From Anatilimnocola aggregata (GTDB lineage: Bacteria; Planctomycetota; Planctomycetia; Pirellulales; Pirellulaceae), in NCBI RefSeq assembly GCF_007747655.1, contig NZ_CP036274.1, forward strand, positions 682,001-746,000: a DNA stretch of 64,000 nucleotides, read 5' to 3'. Both the position numbers and the translations under genes were made by a program. The notes under the pieces were generated by a model. It did not search any database, was not told the DNA's origin, and saw only the letters and a program-made list of their open reading frames with translations. This document shows positions 42,974-51,197 of this stretch, piece by piece. How positions within the stretch are numbered: the stretch's first letter is position 1; each line of letters begins with the position of its first letter.

Positions 42974-43768
42974 ATGTCTGATGTCGATTTGCGGGGTGAA
43001 GTGGCCGTTGTGACCGGGGCCAGCTTGGGAATTGGCGAGGCGACCGCGGTGGCCTTCGCGCGGGCCGGGGCAAGCGTGATTGTGAACTATCGTTCGCACC
43101 GCGAGCAGGCTGAGAAAGTGGTCGCCGAATGCGAGCAGGTCGGCGGCAAGGCCATTGCCATTGCGGCCGATGTCGCCGATCAAGCAGCTGTCGAAGGTTT
43201 GGTTGACGCCGCCGTGAAGAACTTCGGCAAGTTGACGATTGCCGTGAGCAACGCGGCTTACAGCGATCGCGAGGTCTTCTATCAGGCCGATATGGTGGGC
43301 TTCAAGCGGACGGTCGATGTGACGATGTGGGGGGCGTTCTACCTGATGCGAGCGGCGACCCAACAAATGATCAAGCAGGGTGGCGGCGGCTCGATTGTGC
43401 TCGTCAGTTCGCCCCACGCGTTCATCCCGGCACCGCGGGCCATGGCTTACAACATGTCGAAGGCGGCGATCGAGCATGCAGCGCGGACGGCGGCCATTGA
43501 AGTGGCCGAACATCGCATTCGCATCAACGTCATCCAGCCCGGCTGGACCGATACTCCCGGCGAACGCAAATTCGCTAGCGAAGACACGCTGCAAACGGCA
43601 GGGGCGAAGATTCCCCTGGGCCGACTGGGCACGCCGCAGGAAATGGCCGAGGGAATTCTCTATCTGGCCAATCCGAAGAACACTTATCTGACCGGTGCGG
43701 CACTTCTAATCGACGGCGGCATCAGTTTGCCTTGGTGGGCCAATCGCGGGTCGGCAGCTCCCGGGTAA
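42974..43768 (+). CDS. Short-chain dehydrogenase/reductase
   Basis: ATG 42974 (MSDVDLRGEV) gives 264 residues; longer in-frame starts run into AT-rich non-coding sequence. It is a classical SDR: the nucleotide loop is TGASLGIG (14-21), NAA lies near 93, and the catalytic Ser is in VLVSSP (145/146). Tyr159 and Lys163 are in YNMSK. The C-terminal DGG-type end is LLIDGGISLPWW. The pattern matches glucose-1-dehydrogenase or 3-oxoacyl-ACP reductase-like SDRs. The substrate cannot be told. It precedes two small membrane protein genes on the same strand that look functionally unrelated. Confidence 0.92.
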   Translation: MSDVDLRGEVAVVTGASLGIGEATAVAFARAGASVIVNYRSHREQAEKVVAECEQVGGKAIAIAADVADQAAVEGLVDAAVKNFGKLTIAVSNAAYSDREVFYQADMVGFKRTVDVTMWGAFYLMRAATQQMIKQGGGGSIVLVSSPHAFIPAPRAMAYNMSKAAIEHAARTAAIEVAEHRIRINVIQPGWTDTPGERKFASEDTLQTAGAKIPLGRLGTPQEMAEGILYLANPKNTYLTGAALLIDGGISLPWWANRGSAAPG

Positions 43769-43817
43769 GTTGCCTGGTGGAGGCGAACGAGTTGCGAGTA
43801 GAAGGTAGAATCAGATT

Positions 43818-44375
43818 ATGACCACCACGCAGCCACAGTTGTTTTTGGTTCCTTGCTCGTGCGGCGAGAAGTTGCGCGTCCGCGGAGGACAAGCGGGCGA
43901 GAAGTTGACGTGCAAGTGCGGCGCGAGTGTGGCCGTTCCCACCGTTCGTCAATTGCGACAACTGGAAACGGTTGAGGATGCATCAGCCCCTCAGCCAGCG
44001 GCTGCGTGGACTGCCTGGCAAGGTCCGCTGTTCTCGATTGGCGCTCTGTTGCTGTTTGTCGGCGTCGGCGTACTTGTATACACCCGGCTGTTCAGCGTGC
44101 TTCCGAGCGATGAATTGAAGCAGCGCTTCGAAGTGGATGTGAAACGGGCGATGATCCCGGTCGAGCAACTGGGCGCTGCGGATTTGCTGGATGAATTCAA
44201 CGCGCTCCGCGAACAGGGACGGACGACTGAGTTCGACTACGTTTTCGAACAAGCCCATAGTGCGTCGGCCGCTCATCAAACCCGGCAACTGGTCGGCAAC
44301 TCGTTGGCAGGCATTGGTGGCTTGTTGGTCGTTGCCGGAATTGCGATGGCGCTAGCGACCCCACGGCGGGGATAG
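43818..44375 (+). CDS. Zinc-ribbon membrane protein of unknown function
   Basis: The 185-residue product has an N-terminal zinc-ribbon-like unit with Cys13, Cys15, Cys32 and Cys34 (CSCGEKL and CKCGASV). A 35-residue linker, a membrane helix (about 73-91), a soluble helical segment (about 95-155) and a second membrane helix (about 161-180) follow. This small ribbon-plus-helices layout is frequent in planctomycete proteins of unknown role. It lies 50 bp after the SDR gene and 38 bp before another small membrane protein, so the three may share a transcript. Confidence 0.7.
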   Translation: MTTTQPQLFLVPCSCGEKLRVRGGQAGEKLTCKCGASVAVPTVRQLRQLETVEDASAPQPAAAWTAWQGPLFSIGALLLFVGVGVLVYTRLFSVLPSDELKQRFEVDVKRAMIPVEQLGAADLLDEFNALREQGRTTEFDYVFEQAHSASAAHQTRQLVGNSLAGIGGLLVVAGIAMALATPRRG

Positions 44376-44412
44376 TTTCTCAGCGTTCGCCACATCTGGA
44401 GAAAGTCTCGGC

Positions 44413-44964
44413 GTGGACGTCAATCCGTATGCTTCGCCGACTGTTCCCAATGAGCCTGAGACACCGGGAGTAGGTGCCTGGCGTGATGGACCATATTTGG
44501 TCATGCATCTAACGGCCGAGTTGCCCCGCTATTGCATTGCCACAGGTGACCCGGCAGACGGCGCACGCGAGTTTGTGCTGACGTGGAAGAATCGAGAGGA
44601 ATGGCTGAGCCGCACGCACTTGTTCTGGCTTCCACAGACTCGCGTCTATCTGAATCAATACTCTCGCCAAAAGAGACGGGGGCAACTTGGCGTCGTCCTG
44701 TTGGGGCTGGCGTCAATTCTCTCGGTGGTTTCCGTTTCGCCGTCGCTCCAATTCATTCCAGCCCTTTCTCTCGACGAAGTGCGTTCGTGGCTACTTTTTG
44801 TTGCACTCGGCCTGGTCGTTGCGGGAGGCTTTCTTTGGCTGGCCAGTGCAGTCAACCGTCCGCCGTTAAAACAAGTCCACTCTTGGCGAGATTATATTTG
44901 GTTTCAAGGCGCTCATCCTGAATTCTTAGCGCGCCTGCAACCCTGGCCCCTTCCGAGTCGCTAG
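44413..44964 (+). CDS. NPYASP-type small membrane protein
   Basis: The start codon is GTG 44413. The product has 183 residues and begins VDVNPYASPTVP. The NPYASP tag near the N-terminus is a recurring motif in small planctomycete membrane proteins. Two membrane helices lie at about 92-112 and 121-145. The N-terminal soluble part has a conserved-looking RYCIATGDPADG segment. The gene ends in TAG, whose CTAG is shared with the stop codon of the convergent GDSL gene, so the two reading frames overlap by 4 bp. No function can be assigned. Confidence 0.7.
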   Translation: MDVNPYASPTVPNEPETPGVGAWRDGPYLVMHLTAELPRYCIATGDPADGAREFVLTWKNREEWLSRTHLFWLPQTRVYLNQYSRQKRRGQLGVVLLGLASILSVVSVSPSLQFIPALSLDEVRSWLLFVALGLVVAGGFLWLASAVNRPPLKQVHSWRDYIWFQGAHPEFLARLQPWPLPSR

Positions 44965-45947
44965 GGAACCAATGGCTGCTGGCCGATGGCTCCTTTCTCT
45001 TCGATCATTGCGAGCAGAAATAATCGCCGCACAGCGTCGTAGCCGCGATCGTTGGGATCTTCGAGATTGAAATAGTACCAGTAGTGCGGATCGTCGCTGC
45101 GGTAGTGCTTCCTCCAGAATTTGCGGCAGTGAACGCCATGCCCGAGAAACTCGGCGTGCATGGGGACTAAGCGCACGTGCGGATGCTTGGCAGCTGCGGA
45201 GCGGAGGGCCGCGTTGTAGGCACCGTGAATGGGAATCAGGTCGGGCCACGGCGGCAGGCGAACTGTCTCGGGCTGACCATAGCCATCGGACGGGTCGTAG
45301 ATATCGGCGACGAAGATGAGGCAACCACCGGGAAATCGCTCTTCGATCAGCCCGAACAATTCGTCGAGCCGGCGGCCGTAGTTGGCGATCCACGGTTCCG
45401 CTTCTGAGAGCATGGCACCATACATGGCCCCTTCGCGCGGTGGTGTGCGGCCATACCAGTGAATCAAGTCGTTGCCGCCACTCGTCATGACAACCAAGCC
45501 GAAAACATCGGCCGGCTGCGCGAGGAGCTTGGTTTTCACTTGCTCGACGTGTTGCGGAGAGTTGCTGCCAGAGACGGCGATGTTCAGCGTCTGCAAGTTC
45601 GGCAGCACCGCGGCGAGATTTCGCCCCGCGATGTCTGCGAAATCGTCAGCTGGCGGCGCGTGCAGTCGTTTGAAATAGGAACGGCCACCCGTCGACCCCA
45701 GGCCCGCGGTCACGCTGTCGCCAATGCCCACCAAGAGCACGGGTCTTTCTGTCCAAATTGCTTGAAAGGGCTCGAGGGGAACCGGGCGACCTGCTGGCCC
45801 AGTTCCCATCGGCAGGTACAACCAATAGTGGATGTAGCCAGCAGCGAGGCCGACCAACAGCAGGCCGACGATCACCAACCAGCGCAGCAAACGACGGGGC
45901 TTCTTCACCGCCGCTGCAGGAGGCGATTCCAGAACATTGTTGGTCAT
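44961..45947 (-). CDS. SGNH/GDSL hydrolase, membrane-anchored
   Basis: The 328-residue product has a signal anchor (about residues 22-42) and a periplasmic SGNH hydrolase domain. Block I is GIGDSVTAG with Ser78 as nucleophile, block III is SGGNDLIHW, and a His-containing end segment (MHAEFLGHGVHC) fits the catalytic His region. A RSYFKRLHAP insertion follows block I. These enzymes remove acyl or acetyl groups from lipids, glycans or xenobiotics. It is convergent with the NPYASP protein gene, sharing the CTAG stop tetranucleotide. Confidence 0.85.
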   Translation of the reverse strand: MTNNVLESPPAAAVKKPRRLLRWLVIVGLLLVGLAAGYIHYWLYLPMGTGPAGRPVPLEPFQAIWTERPVLLVGIGDSVTAGLGSTGGRSYFKRLHAPPADDFADIAGRNLAAVLPNLQTLNIAVSGSNSPQHVEQVKTKLLAQPADVFGLVVMTSGGNDLIHWYGRTPPREGAMYGAMLSEAEPWIANYGRRLDELFGLIEERFPGGCLIFVADIYDPSDGYGQPETVRLPPWPDLIPIHGAYNAALRSAAAKHPHVRLVPMHAEFLGHGVHCRKFWRKHYRSDDPHYWYYFNLEDPNDRGYDAVRRLFLLAMIEEKGAIGQQPLVP

Positions 45948-46036
45948 GATGAGGAGTCGGAGAAGAGTGTTGAGAAGTGCGGCGCACGAGAACTCCCGAA
46001 CAGCCTTATCGAGTCTAGCTCAACCTGCGCGTGACT

Positions 46037-46426
46037 TCACGCGTTACCCGCACCCTCTTGAATTCCCAGCCACTGCAGGGCTAACTGCGTGATGGGAAAG
46101 AATTCAATCTCTAAGCCTCGATTGGCAGCGACGGTTTGAAAGAAGCGGGTCATCTCGTCGGGTTCGTATCTTTCCCACCGGCAAGCGATTTTGAGCGGCA
46201 GCTTGCTGCCGGCGATGGTCTTGGCCGAGTCGTACGCATCGAGCGTGCTGAGGTTCCGGCGCGGATTGGTGGCCTGCGAGAGGACGCGAGTGCAGTTGTG
46301 CACGCGGCAGAATTCGATCACCGCGGCCCAATGGCGGGCGAGACTCGTAGGGGTTAGTTCGAAGTCGGGTGCGAGCTGTACCACGACATAACTCTCCCGA
46401 AGTTCCAACGTGAAGTTGTCATTCAT
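46037..46426 (-). CDS. Small protein of unknown function
   Basis: ATG 46426 (MNDNFTLELRESY) gives 129 residues; a longer in-frame start at 46531 seems less likely. The body alternates strands and helices: YVVVQLAPDFELTPTSLARHWAAVIEFC, HNCTRVLSQAT, then KLPLKIACRWERYEPDEMTRFFQTVAANRGLEIEFF. This suggests a compact alpha/beta fold similar to SpoIIAA/STAS-like small domains, though I cannot assign a family. It sits between a GDSL gene (convergent region) and the epimerase gene (divergent). Confidence 0.6.
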   Translation of the reverse strand: MNDNFTLELRESYVVVQLAPDFELTPTSLARHWAAVIEFCRVHNCTRVLSQATNPRRNLSTLDAYDSAKTIAGSKLPLKIACRWERYEPDEMTRFFQTVAANRGLEIEFFPITQLALQWLGIQEGAGNA

Positions 46427-46758
46427 CGACACCGCCTGCGTACTAATTTCCGTTAGCAGTTGTCCGCCACGCAGCTGATATTCTACACGTCTCATTATTA
46501 GCGAGGCACCTGCAATCTTGGTGAGTGTCACCTAATCTCATGAGTGCTGTAACCCACTTGAACGGCAACCATATCCACTTCATGTCGGCCGTTGACAGGG
46601 TGGTTTCCGCACTCGCATTCAATTTCGCGTAAAGCCGTACGCTCGATTCTTTGTCAGTTGATTGAGCTGTCACTTCCCCCAGCTTGTAAACGCCCTATTG
46701 TCTCCAGTGCTGCTCACTCTACACTGCCGGGCTCGTTTCACACTCGAAAGTACCAGCC
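46427..46758. other. 332-bp divergent intergenic region
   Basis: This is the space between the small unknown gene (minus) and the epimerase gene (plus). I see no strong repeat, hairpin or gene; it presumably holds both promoters. Confidence 0.5.
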
Positions 46759-47760
46759 ATGAACCAGGTTTCTGCAGGCCCGCTCGTTCTCGTTACAGGG
46801 GCCACCGGCAAAGTTGGCCAGCACTTCTGCGACGCCCTGCTTGCGAGTCCGGCCCACACGACTTGGCGGATCCGCGCGCTCTGTCACAACCGGCAGTTGC
46901 CGCCGGGACCACGAGTGGAATCGGTGCAGGGATCCATTGCAGATCGAAATGCAGTCGAGCGAGCGCTCGACGGTGTGACTCACGTCGTACATCTGGCGAC
47001 GTGCAAAGAAACCCCAGAAGACGTGATGGACGTCACAGTAAAGGGACTCTTCTGGCTCCTGGAAGGTTGCCGCCAGAGCGCTGCGTTCAGGCAGTTCGTG
47101 CTCATTGGTGGCGACGCCGCGCTCGGGCACTTTGTCTATCCACATCCGTTGCCTGTGACGGAAGAGCAGATCCACTCCGCCTATCCCGGCTGTTATGCGC
47201 TGTCGAAAGTGTTGGAGGAAGTGATGCTCGAGCAGTACCAGATTCAATACGACCTGAATGGCTGCTGCCTGCGCGCGCCGTGGATCATGGAGAAGGACGA
47301 CTTCAAATACCAACTCTCGTTTGGCGAAGATGTGTTTGGTGGGCCCAGGTGGCGCGATCTGGTCGGTGCTGCCAAAGCCGATGAGTATGTACGCAAGGGG
47401 CGCGTGCCGGTGATGCTCGATCCTGCCGGCCAGCCTGTGCAAAGAAACTTTGTCCACGTCAGCGATCTGGTCGCGGCCATTCTGCTGGCTCTCGATCATC
47501 CGCAGGCCGAGAAGCAGACCTTCAACATTTGCTGCAACGAGCCGGTGAATTACCGGTTCGTCGCTGAGTATTTGAAGGAGACCCGAGGGCTGCCTGCGGT
47601 CGATGTGCCCACGCCGTACTACTCAACTTGGCTCGACAATGCGAAAGCCAAGTTCTTGCTCGGCTGGCGCCCGCAGTATGACTATCGCCGCCTGATCGAC
47701 GATGCTTACAACTTTCAACGCGCGGCCAGCGACCCACGCAAGATTTGGTATCCGGGGTAA
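46759..47760 (+). CDS. NAD-dependent epimerase/dehydratase
   Basis: The 333-residue extended SDR has an N-terminal Rossmann loop VTGATGKVGQ (12-21) and the catalytic pair Tyr-x-x-x-Lys in CYALSKVLEE. VHLATCKETPEDVMDV follows the NAD-binding beta4 strand, and NFVHVSDLVAAILLALDHP lies in the C-terminal region. The protein fits NDP-sugar epimerases and dTDP-glucose-dehydratase-like enzymes. The substrate is not deducible and no polysaccharide cluster surrounds it. Good start: ATG 46759 directly precedes the Rossmann strand. It is convergent with the YiiX-like gene. Confidence 0.9.
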   Translation: MNQVSAGPLVLVTGATGKVGQHFCDALLASPAHTTWRIRALCHNRQLPPGPRVESVQGSIADRNAVERALDGVTHVVHLATCKETPEDVMDVTVKGLFWLLEGCRQSAAFRQFVLIGGDAALGHFVYPHPLPVTEEQIHSAYPGCYALSKVLEEVMLEQYQIQYDLNGCCLRAPWIMEKDDFKYQLSFGEDVFGGPRWRDLVGAAKADEYVRKGRVPVMLDPAGQPVQRNFVHVSDLVAAILLALDHPQAEKQTFNICCNEPVNYRFVAEYLKETRGLPAVDVPTPYYSTWLDNAKAKFLLGWRPQYDYRRLIDDAYNFQRAASDPRKIWYPG

Positions 47761-47778
47761 AGTATTGAAGCTGGATTG

Positions 47779-48429
47779 TTACCACGCGGTCACAAATGAC
47801 CAGGCTTCGCCGCAAGACCAGCCACACCAGTTGCAGCTTTGGCTGCAGCAGCGACCCCAGCGGACGTACCAAGGATCGATCACTTCGGGCTGGCCAATTG
47901 CGAACTCGACCTTGGGCCGATGACTTTGCTCCAACTGCTTGAGTAGTTCGGCCGGATGAATTTTGTGGGGTTCGGCGAAGGCGTACCGTCCAGTTCGATT
48001 GAGCGTGTTGGCGGCGAGTTCCGCACAGTGCGTCCCATCGCCGGGCTTGCCGCGCACATAGTTCTTCACCGAATAGCGCCGCCCGAGTTGCACGTCGAGA
48101 TGCTCTTGCATCGCAGCAACTTCGGTCGCATCGTACTTCTGCTTCGGCTCGACCACCCACTGCTGAATCGCCTTGCTCTTGCTGCGTCCAGCGTTGATGC
48201 GAGCCAGTTCCGTTTGATAGTCGCCCCAGGTCAGCCGGCGAACCTTCCCCGGTGTCGCTTCATAGATCCAGGTTTCGCTCCCCTCACGAAAGACGAGCGC
48301 CACGTGCCCGATCTCATCGCGGGTCGTGTATTCGACCACGCTGTTGCAGTTCTGCAAAAAGACCAAGCTGCCGTCGCCCACCTCCGGCGACACAGCACAC
48401 AACGCGAGCACCAACCACAGCGAATGCAT
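47779..48429 (-). CDS. YiiX/YebB-like NlpC/P60-fold exported protein
   Basis: ATG 48429 (MHSLWLVLALCAV) gives 216 residues with a short signal peptide; ATG 48465 is an in-frame alternative. Features fit the YiiX family of permuted papain-like enzymes: GDGSLVFLQN, EIGHVALVF (catalytic His) and THCAELAANTLNRTG (catalytic Cys). The C-terminus is unusually Cys/Trp-rich (WGRCCSQSCNWCGWSCGEAW), which suggests disulfides or a metal site. Substrates may be peptides or lipids of the envelope. It is followed upstream by the isopropylmalate-dehydrogenase-type gene with no functional link evident. Confidence 0.8.
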   Translation of the reverse strand: MHSLWLVLALCAVSPEVGDGSLVFLQNCNSVVEYTTRDEIGHVALVFREGSETWIYEATPGKVRRLTWGDYQTELARINAGRSKSKAIQQWVVEPKQKYDATEVAAMQEHLDVQLGRRYSVKNYVRGKPGDGTHCAELAANTLNRTGRYAFAEPHKIHPAELLKQLEQSHRPKVEFAIGQPEVIDPWYVRWGRCCSQSCNWCGWSCGEAWSFVTAW

Positions 48430-48546
48430 GGCAAGGCTTCCTGGAAGTGCGAAACGTCGGACCAAACGGTTCGACCAATTGGAAGGTTATTCGCCGGGGG
48501 CGGCAGACTATTGATCCGCCGCCGATTTTGCTAACTGAGAAACGAC

Positions 48547-49617
48547 TTACAGCGCCCCAACAACCAGGTCGCCGATCTCTTTGGTGCCGTGGCCCATTTT
48601 GCCGGCAGATTGGCTCTTCATCTTGGTGCCGGTGATGGTTTGCACGGCCTTCATCACGCGAGCGCCGGCGGCAGGCTGGCCCGAGTGTTCGAGCAGCATG
48701 CTCATGGCGGCGATGGCAGCGATCGGGTTGATCACGTTCTGGCCGGTGTACTTCGGCGCACTGCCACCCATCGGCTCATACATGCTGATGCCCCCCTTAT
48801 CGGGATTGATGTTGCCGCCCGCCGCGACGCCGAGGCCACCTTGGATCATCGCACCGAGGTCGGTGATGATGTCGCCGAACATGTTGGTGGTGACGATCAC
48901 ATCGTAATACTCGGGGTTCTTCACCATCCACATGCAGCAGGCGTCGACGTGGTTGTAGTCGGCCTTCACATCGGGGAATTCCTTCTGCACGTCTTGGAAG
49001 GTCCGCCACCACAGGTCGTGGCCGTAGGTGAGGACGTTCGTCTTGGCGACGAGCGTCAGCATCTTCCCCTTGGGGTTGTTCCGCTTCTGCGTGTATTGAA
49101 ACGCCCAGCGAATGATTCGTTCGCAGCCCTTGCGGGTGTAAACGGCGGTCTGCGTGGCCACTTCGTCGGCCGTGTTCTTCTTCAGCCAGCCGCCGATGCC
49201 TGCGTACATGTCTTCGGTGTTCTCGCGGACGACGACGAAATCGATATCGGCCGGGCCCTTACCCACCAGTGGGCATTCGACGCCGGGGAACAACTTCACC
49301 GGACGAAGATTGACGTATTGATCGAGTTGAAAGCGGAGTTCCAGCAGCAGGCCTTTTTCGAGGATGCCGGGCTTCACGTCCGGATGGCCAACAGCGCCCA
49401 GATAGACCGCATCGTACTTCTTCAGTTCGGCGACGCCGCCAGCAGGAAGTGTTTCGCCTGTCTTGAGATAGCGCTCGCCACCCCAGTCCAGAAAGTTGGT
49501 GGTGTACGTGAACTTCTCAAGCTTGCTGACCGCTTCGAGCACCTTGAGTGCTTCTTGGGTTACTTCGGGGCCGGTGCCATCGCCGGGAATGATCGCCAGT
49601 TTCAACGGGTTTGCCAC
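48547..49617 (-). CDS. leuB: Isocitrate/isopropylmalate dehydrogenase family enzyme
   Basis: The 356-residue beta-decarboxylating dehydrogenase starts MANPLKLAIIPGDGTGPEV. It contains LRPVKLFPGV, VVRENTEDMYAG (substrate and metal site), TNMFGDIITDLGAM with metal-binding Asp residues, and MYEPMGGSAPKYTGQN in place of the more usual HGSAPD. That last difference puts it in the variant group near tartrate and LeuB-like dehydrogenases of planctomycetes. NAD preference is likely. No leu genes are adjacent, so the leuB symbol is a family-based guess. The start at 49617 faces the thioredoxin gene across a divergent gap. Confidence 0.85.
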   Translation of the reverse strand: MANPLKLAIIPGDGTGPEVTQEALKVLEAVSKLEKFTYTTNFLDWGGERYLKTGETLPAGGVAELKKYDAVYLGAVGHPDVKPGILEKGLLLELRFQLDQYVNLRPVKLFPGVECPLVGKGPADIDFVVVRENTEDMYAGIGGWLKKNTADEVATQTAVYTRKGCERIIRWAFQYTQKRNNPKGKMLTLVAKTNVLTYGHDLWWRTFQDVQKEFPDVKADYNHVDACCMWMVKNPEYYDVIVTTNMFGDIITDLGAMIQGGLGVAAGGNINPDKGGISMYEPMGGSAPKYTGQNVINPIAAIAAMSMLLEHSGQPAAGARVMKAVQTITGTKMKSQSAGKMGHGTKEIGDLVVGAL

Positions 49618-49999
49618 TGCAATTCTCTCAATCGCGAACGTTCAGGGAGTAATAAGCCAACTCGTAAGCTCAAAAGTTTAAACAGCCAAACGGCAGCCGG
49701 ACAGGGTCGGCTTTTTTTTTCGCACTATTTCGCTCGCGAACAAATTGGCGGTCCGGATGTTATCGACAGGTTTTCCGCACCCTTCGCCACGCGCGCCCCA
49801 AAGTCTCCAGGTTGGTTTGCCTCGGTAAAAGCTGCAGTCACCACAATGCGAGACGCTGGAGGTTTGCGAAGTTTGGGCAAAGGGTAATGACAAGCCGGAA
49901 AATTTTACCTATGCTACCGCCTCGCTTCATTCTCCCAGCTCAAACACAAGGGAGAAGGTTGGATTTCGAACGTTCGTCGCTACTTAAAAGGACTGATCA
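49618..49999. other. 382-bp divergent intergenic region
   Basis: The space separates the leuB-type gene (minus) from the thioredoxin gene (plus). A short stem (AGCCG at 49695-49699, CGGCT at 49708-49712) followed by nine T residues resembles a weak plus-strand terminator, but nothing upstream on that strand seems to need one. No gene is seen. Confidence 0.45.
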
Positions 50000-50452
50000 A
50001 TGAGTGGACTAGCGATGGGGTTGATGCTGCAAGCAGCGCTCCTGACAAGTGGGGCCGATTCTTACGACACGGCTTTGCAAGCGGCGAAGGATAATGGCCA
50101 GCCTCTCGTGGTTCTGATCGGTGCCGATTGGTGCCCCGGCTGCGTGACGATGAAAAACTCGACGATGCCCAGCATGGCCCGCTCTGGCCAACTGAAGAAC
50201 GTCAACTACGCCACGATCAATTACGACCAAAACCCAAATCTCGCCCGCCAACTGATGCGTGGTAACTCGATTCCCCAACTGGCCGTCTTCATCAAGACCG
50301 ACAAGGGCTGGCATCGCGAACAAGTGACCGGTGCGACCAGCCCGGGCGCTGTCTCCGCCATGCTGCAGCGGGCTGTCGCCGCCAAGACCAGTCAGGCCGA
50401 TACCAAGGTTGTCTCGGAAACCACCGACACTAGCGCAGGCGGCGGGAACTAG
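50000..50452 (+). CDS. Thioredoxin-fold protein
   Basis: The 150-residue protein has a weak hydrophobic N-terminus (about 1-17) that could be a signal or anchor. The active-site motif is ADWCPGCVTMKN (Cys45, Cys48), cis-Pro is in NSIPQLAVF, and GATSPGAVSAM is the terminal helix region. The C-terminal 25 residues are Thr/Ser/Gly-rich. It resembles DsbD-gamma or thioredoxin-like envelope redox proteins rather than cytosolic thioredoxin 1. Translation probably starts at ATG 50000 after AAAAGGA. It is alone apart from the following DUF6924 gene on the same strand. Confidence 0.88.
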   Translation: MSGLAMGLMLQAALLTSGADSYDTALQAAKDNGQPLVVLIGADWCPGCVTMKNSTMPSMARSGQLKNVNYATINYDQNPNLARQLMRGNSIPQLAVFIKTDKGWHREQVTGATSPGAVSAMLQRAVAAKTSQADTKVVSETTDTSAGGGN

Positions 50453-50569
50453 TTCGTTCAGTCTTACAAATTGATATTGGTGGTAGGTCACTTCGGCTCG
50501 AAGTGACCTTTGAAATTCAGTGCGAATTGAGCGAGCGCTAGCCACTCTTTTGCAAACACGACGATCGTC

Positions 50570-51196
50570 GTGTCTACTCTGCTGATGTTCTCTAACACGG
50601 CAATTCTCGCACTAAGTTGCTTCGGCTTGGCTTCGTTAGTCGCTTGTTCACCGGCGAGTAAACCTGCGCGGTCACAGTCGACTACTTTCAAATCAATGTC
50701 CAAACCGCCCTACGCACCTCGCGAGACCGATCCTTGGGTGATTAGGACTGACTACACCGACAATCATGCCTGGCAAGATGCCCAAACGTTGATTAGCACG
50801 CCTCAAACGAAATATGCGTTCATTCCCCACGTACGCTTCGTGAGCGATGAAAAATATCGCGACAAGAGTCCAAGTGAATTGCTTCCGCTATTTCCCGACA
50901 ACTACCCACATCGGTTTTGCTTCGTTGTGGACCGTCGCACACTTCAAGACCCTGAACATCCAGTTTTGGTTGTTGGCTTCTCGCCGCCTATACCGAAGGG
51001 CAAGGATCTCGCGACGATCATGAAAACGCCTCGACCAGCGATTCGTGATTTTCCGCCGAACGAAATTAAGACCTATCGCGTGATTCCGAGCGAGCTCTAC
51101 GCCATCGAAAACAACTTGTCGATCGGCAACATGGATTTCGACGAGTTTGCTAACGCGGTGGATATGGACAGTGTATTCCGCGGCTTTGCCGAATGA
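50570..51196 (+). CDS. DUF6924 domain lipoprotein
   Basis: The start is GTG 50570 or, equally plausibly, ATG 50585. The N-terminal hydrophobic stretch ends in a lipobox, SLVACSPASK, so the protein is probably a lipoprotein. The body contains WVIRTDYTDNHAWQD near residue 56 and the C-terminal signature IPSELYAIENNLSIGNMDF with DSVFRGF. This matches the DUF6924 family found in actinobacteria and planctomycetes. Those homologues are usually cytoplasmic, so the lipoprotein signal is unusual. The function is unknown. It is convergent with the phosphonatase-like gene, 1 bp apart. Confidence 0.75.
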   Translation: MSTLLMFSNTAILALSCFGLASLVACSPASKPARSQSTTFKSMSKPPYAPRETDPWVIRTDYTDNHAWQDAQTLISTPQTKYAFIPHVRFVSDEKYRDKSPSELLPLFPDNYPHRFCFVVDRRTLQDPEHPVLVVGFSPPIPKGKDLATIMKTPRPAIRDFPPNEIKTYRVIPSELYAIENNLSIGNMDFDEFANAVDMDSVFRGFAE

Positions 51197-51197
51197 C

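Noticed and set aside
49695-49720. Plus-strand terminator (5-bp stem with nine T)
   Set aside because: The stem is short, and no plus-strand gene lies upstream that would need it. It was left as a note within the intergenic entry.
48589-49887. A 432-codon plus-strand frame over the isopropylmalate dehydrogenase gene
   Set aside because: The minus strand encodes a full, motif-complete dehydrogenase. The opposite product is His/Ala/Gly-rich antisense translation.
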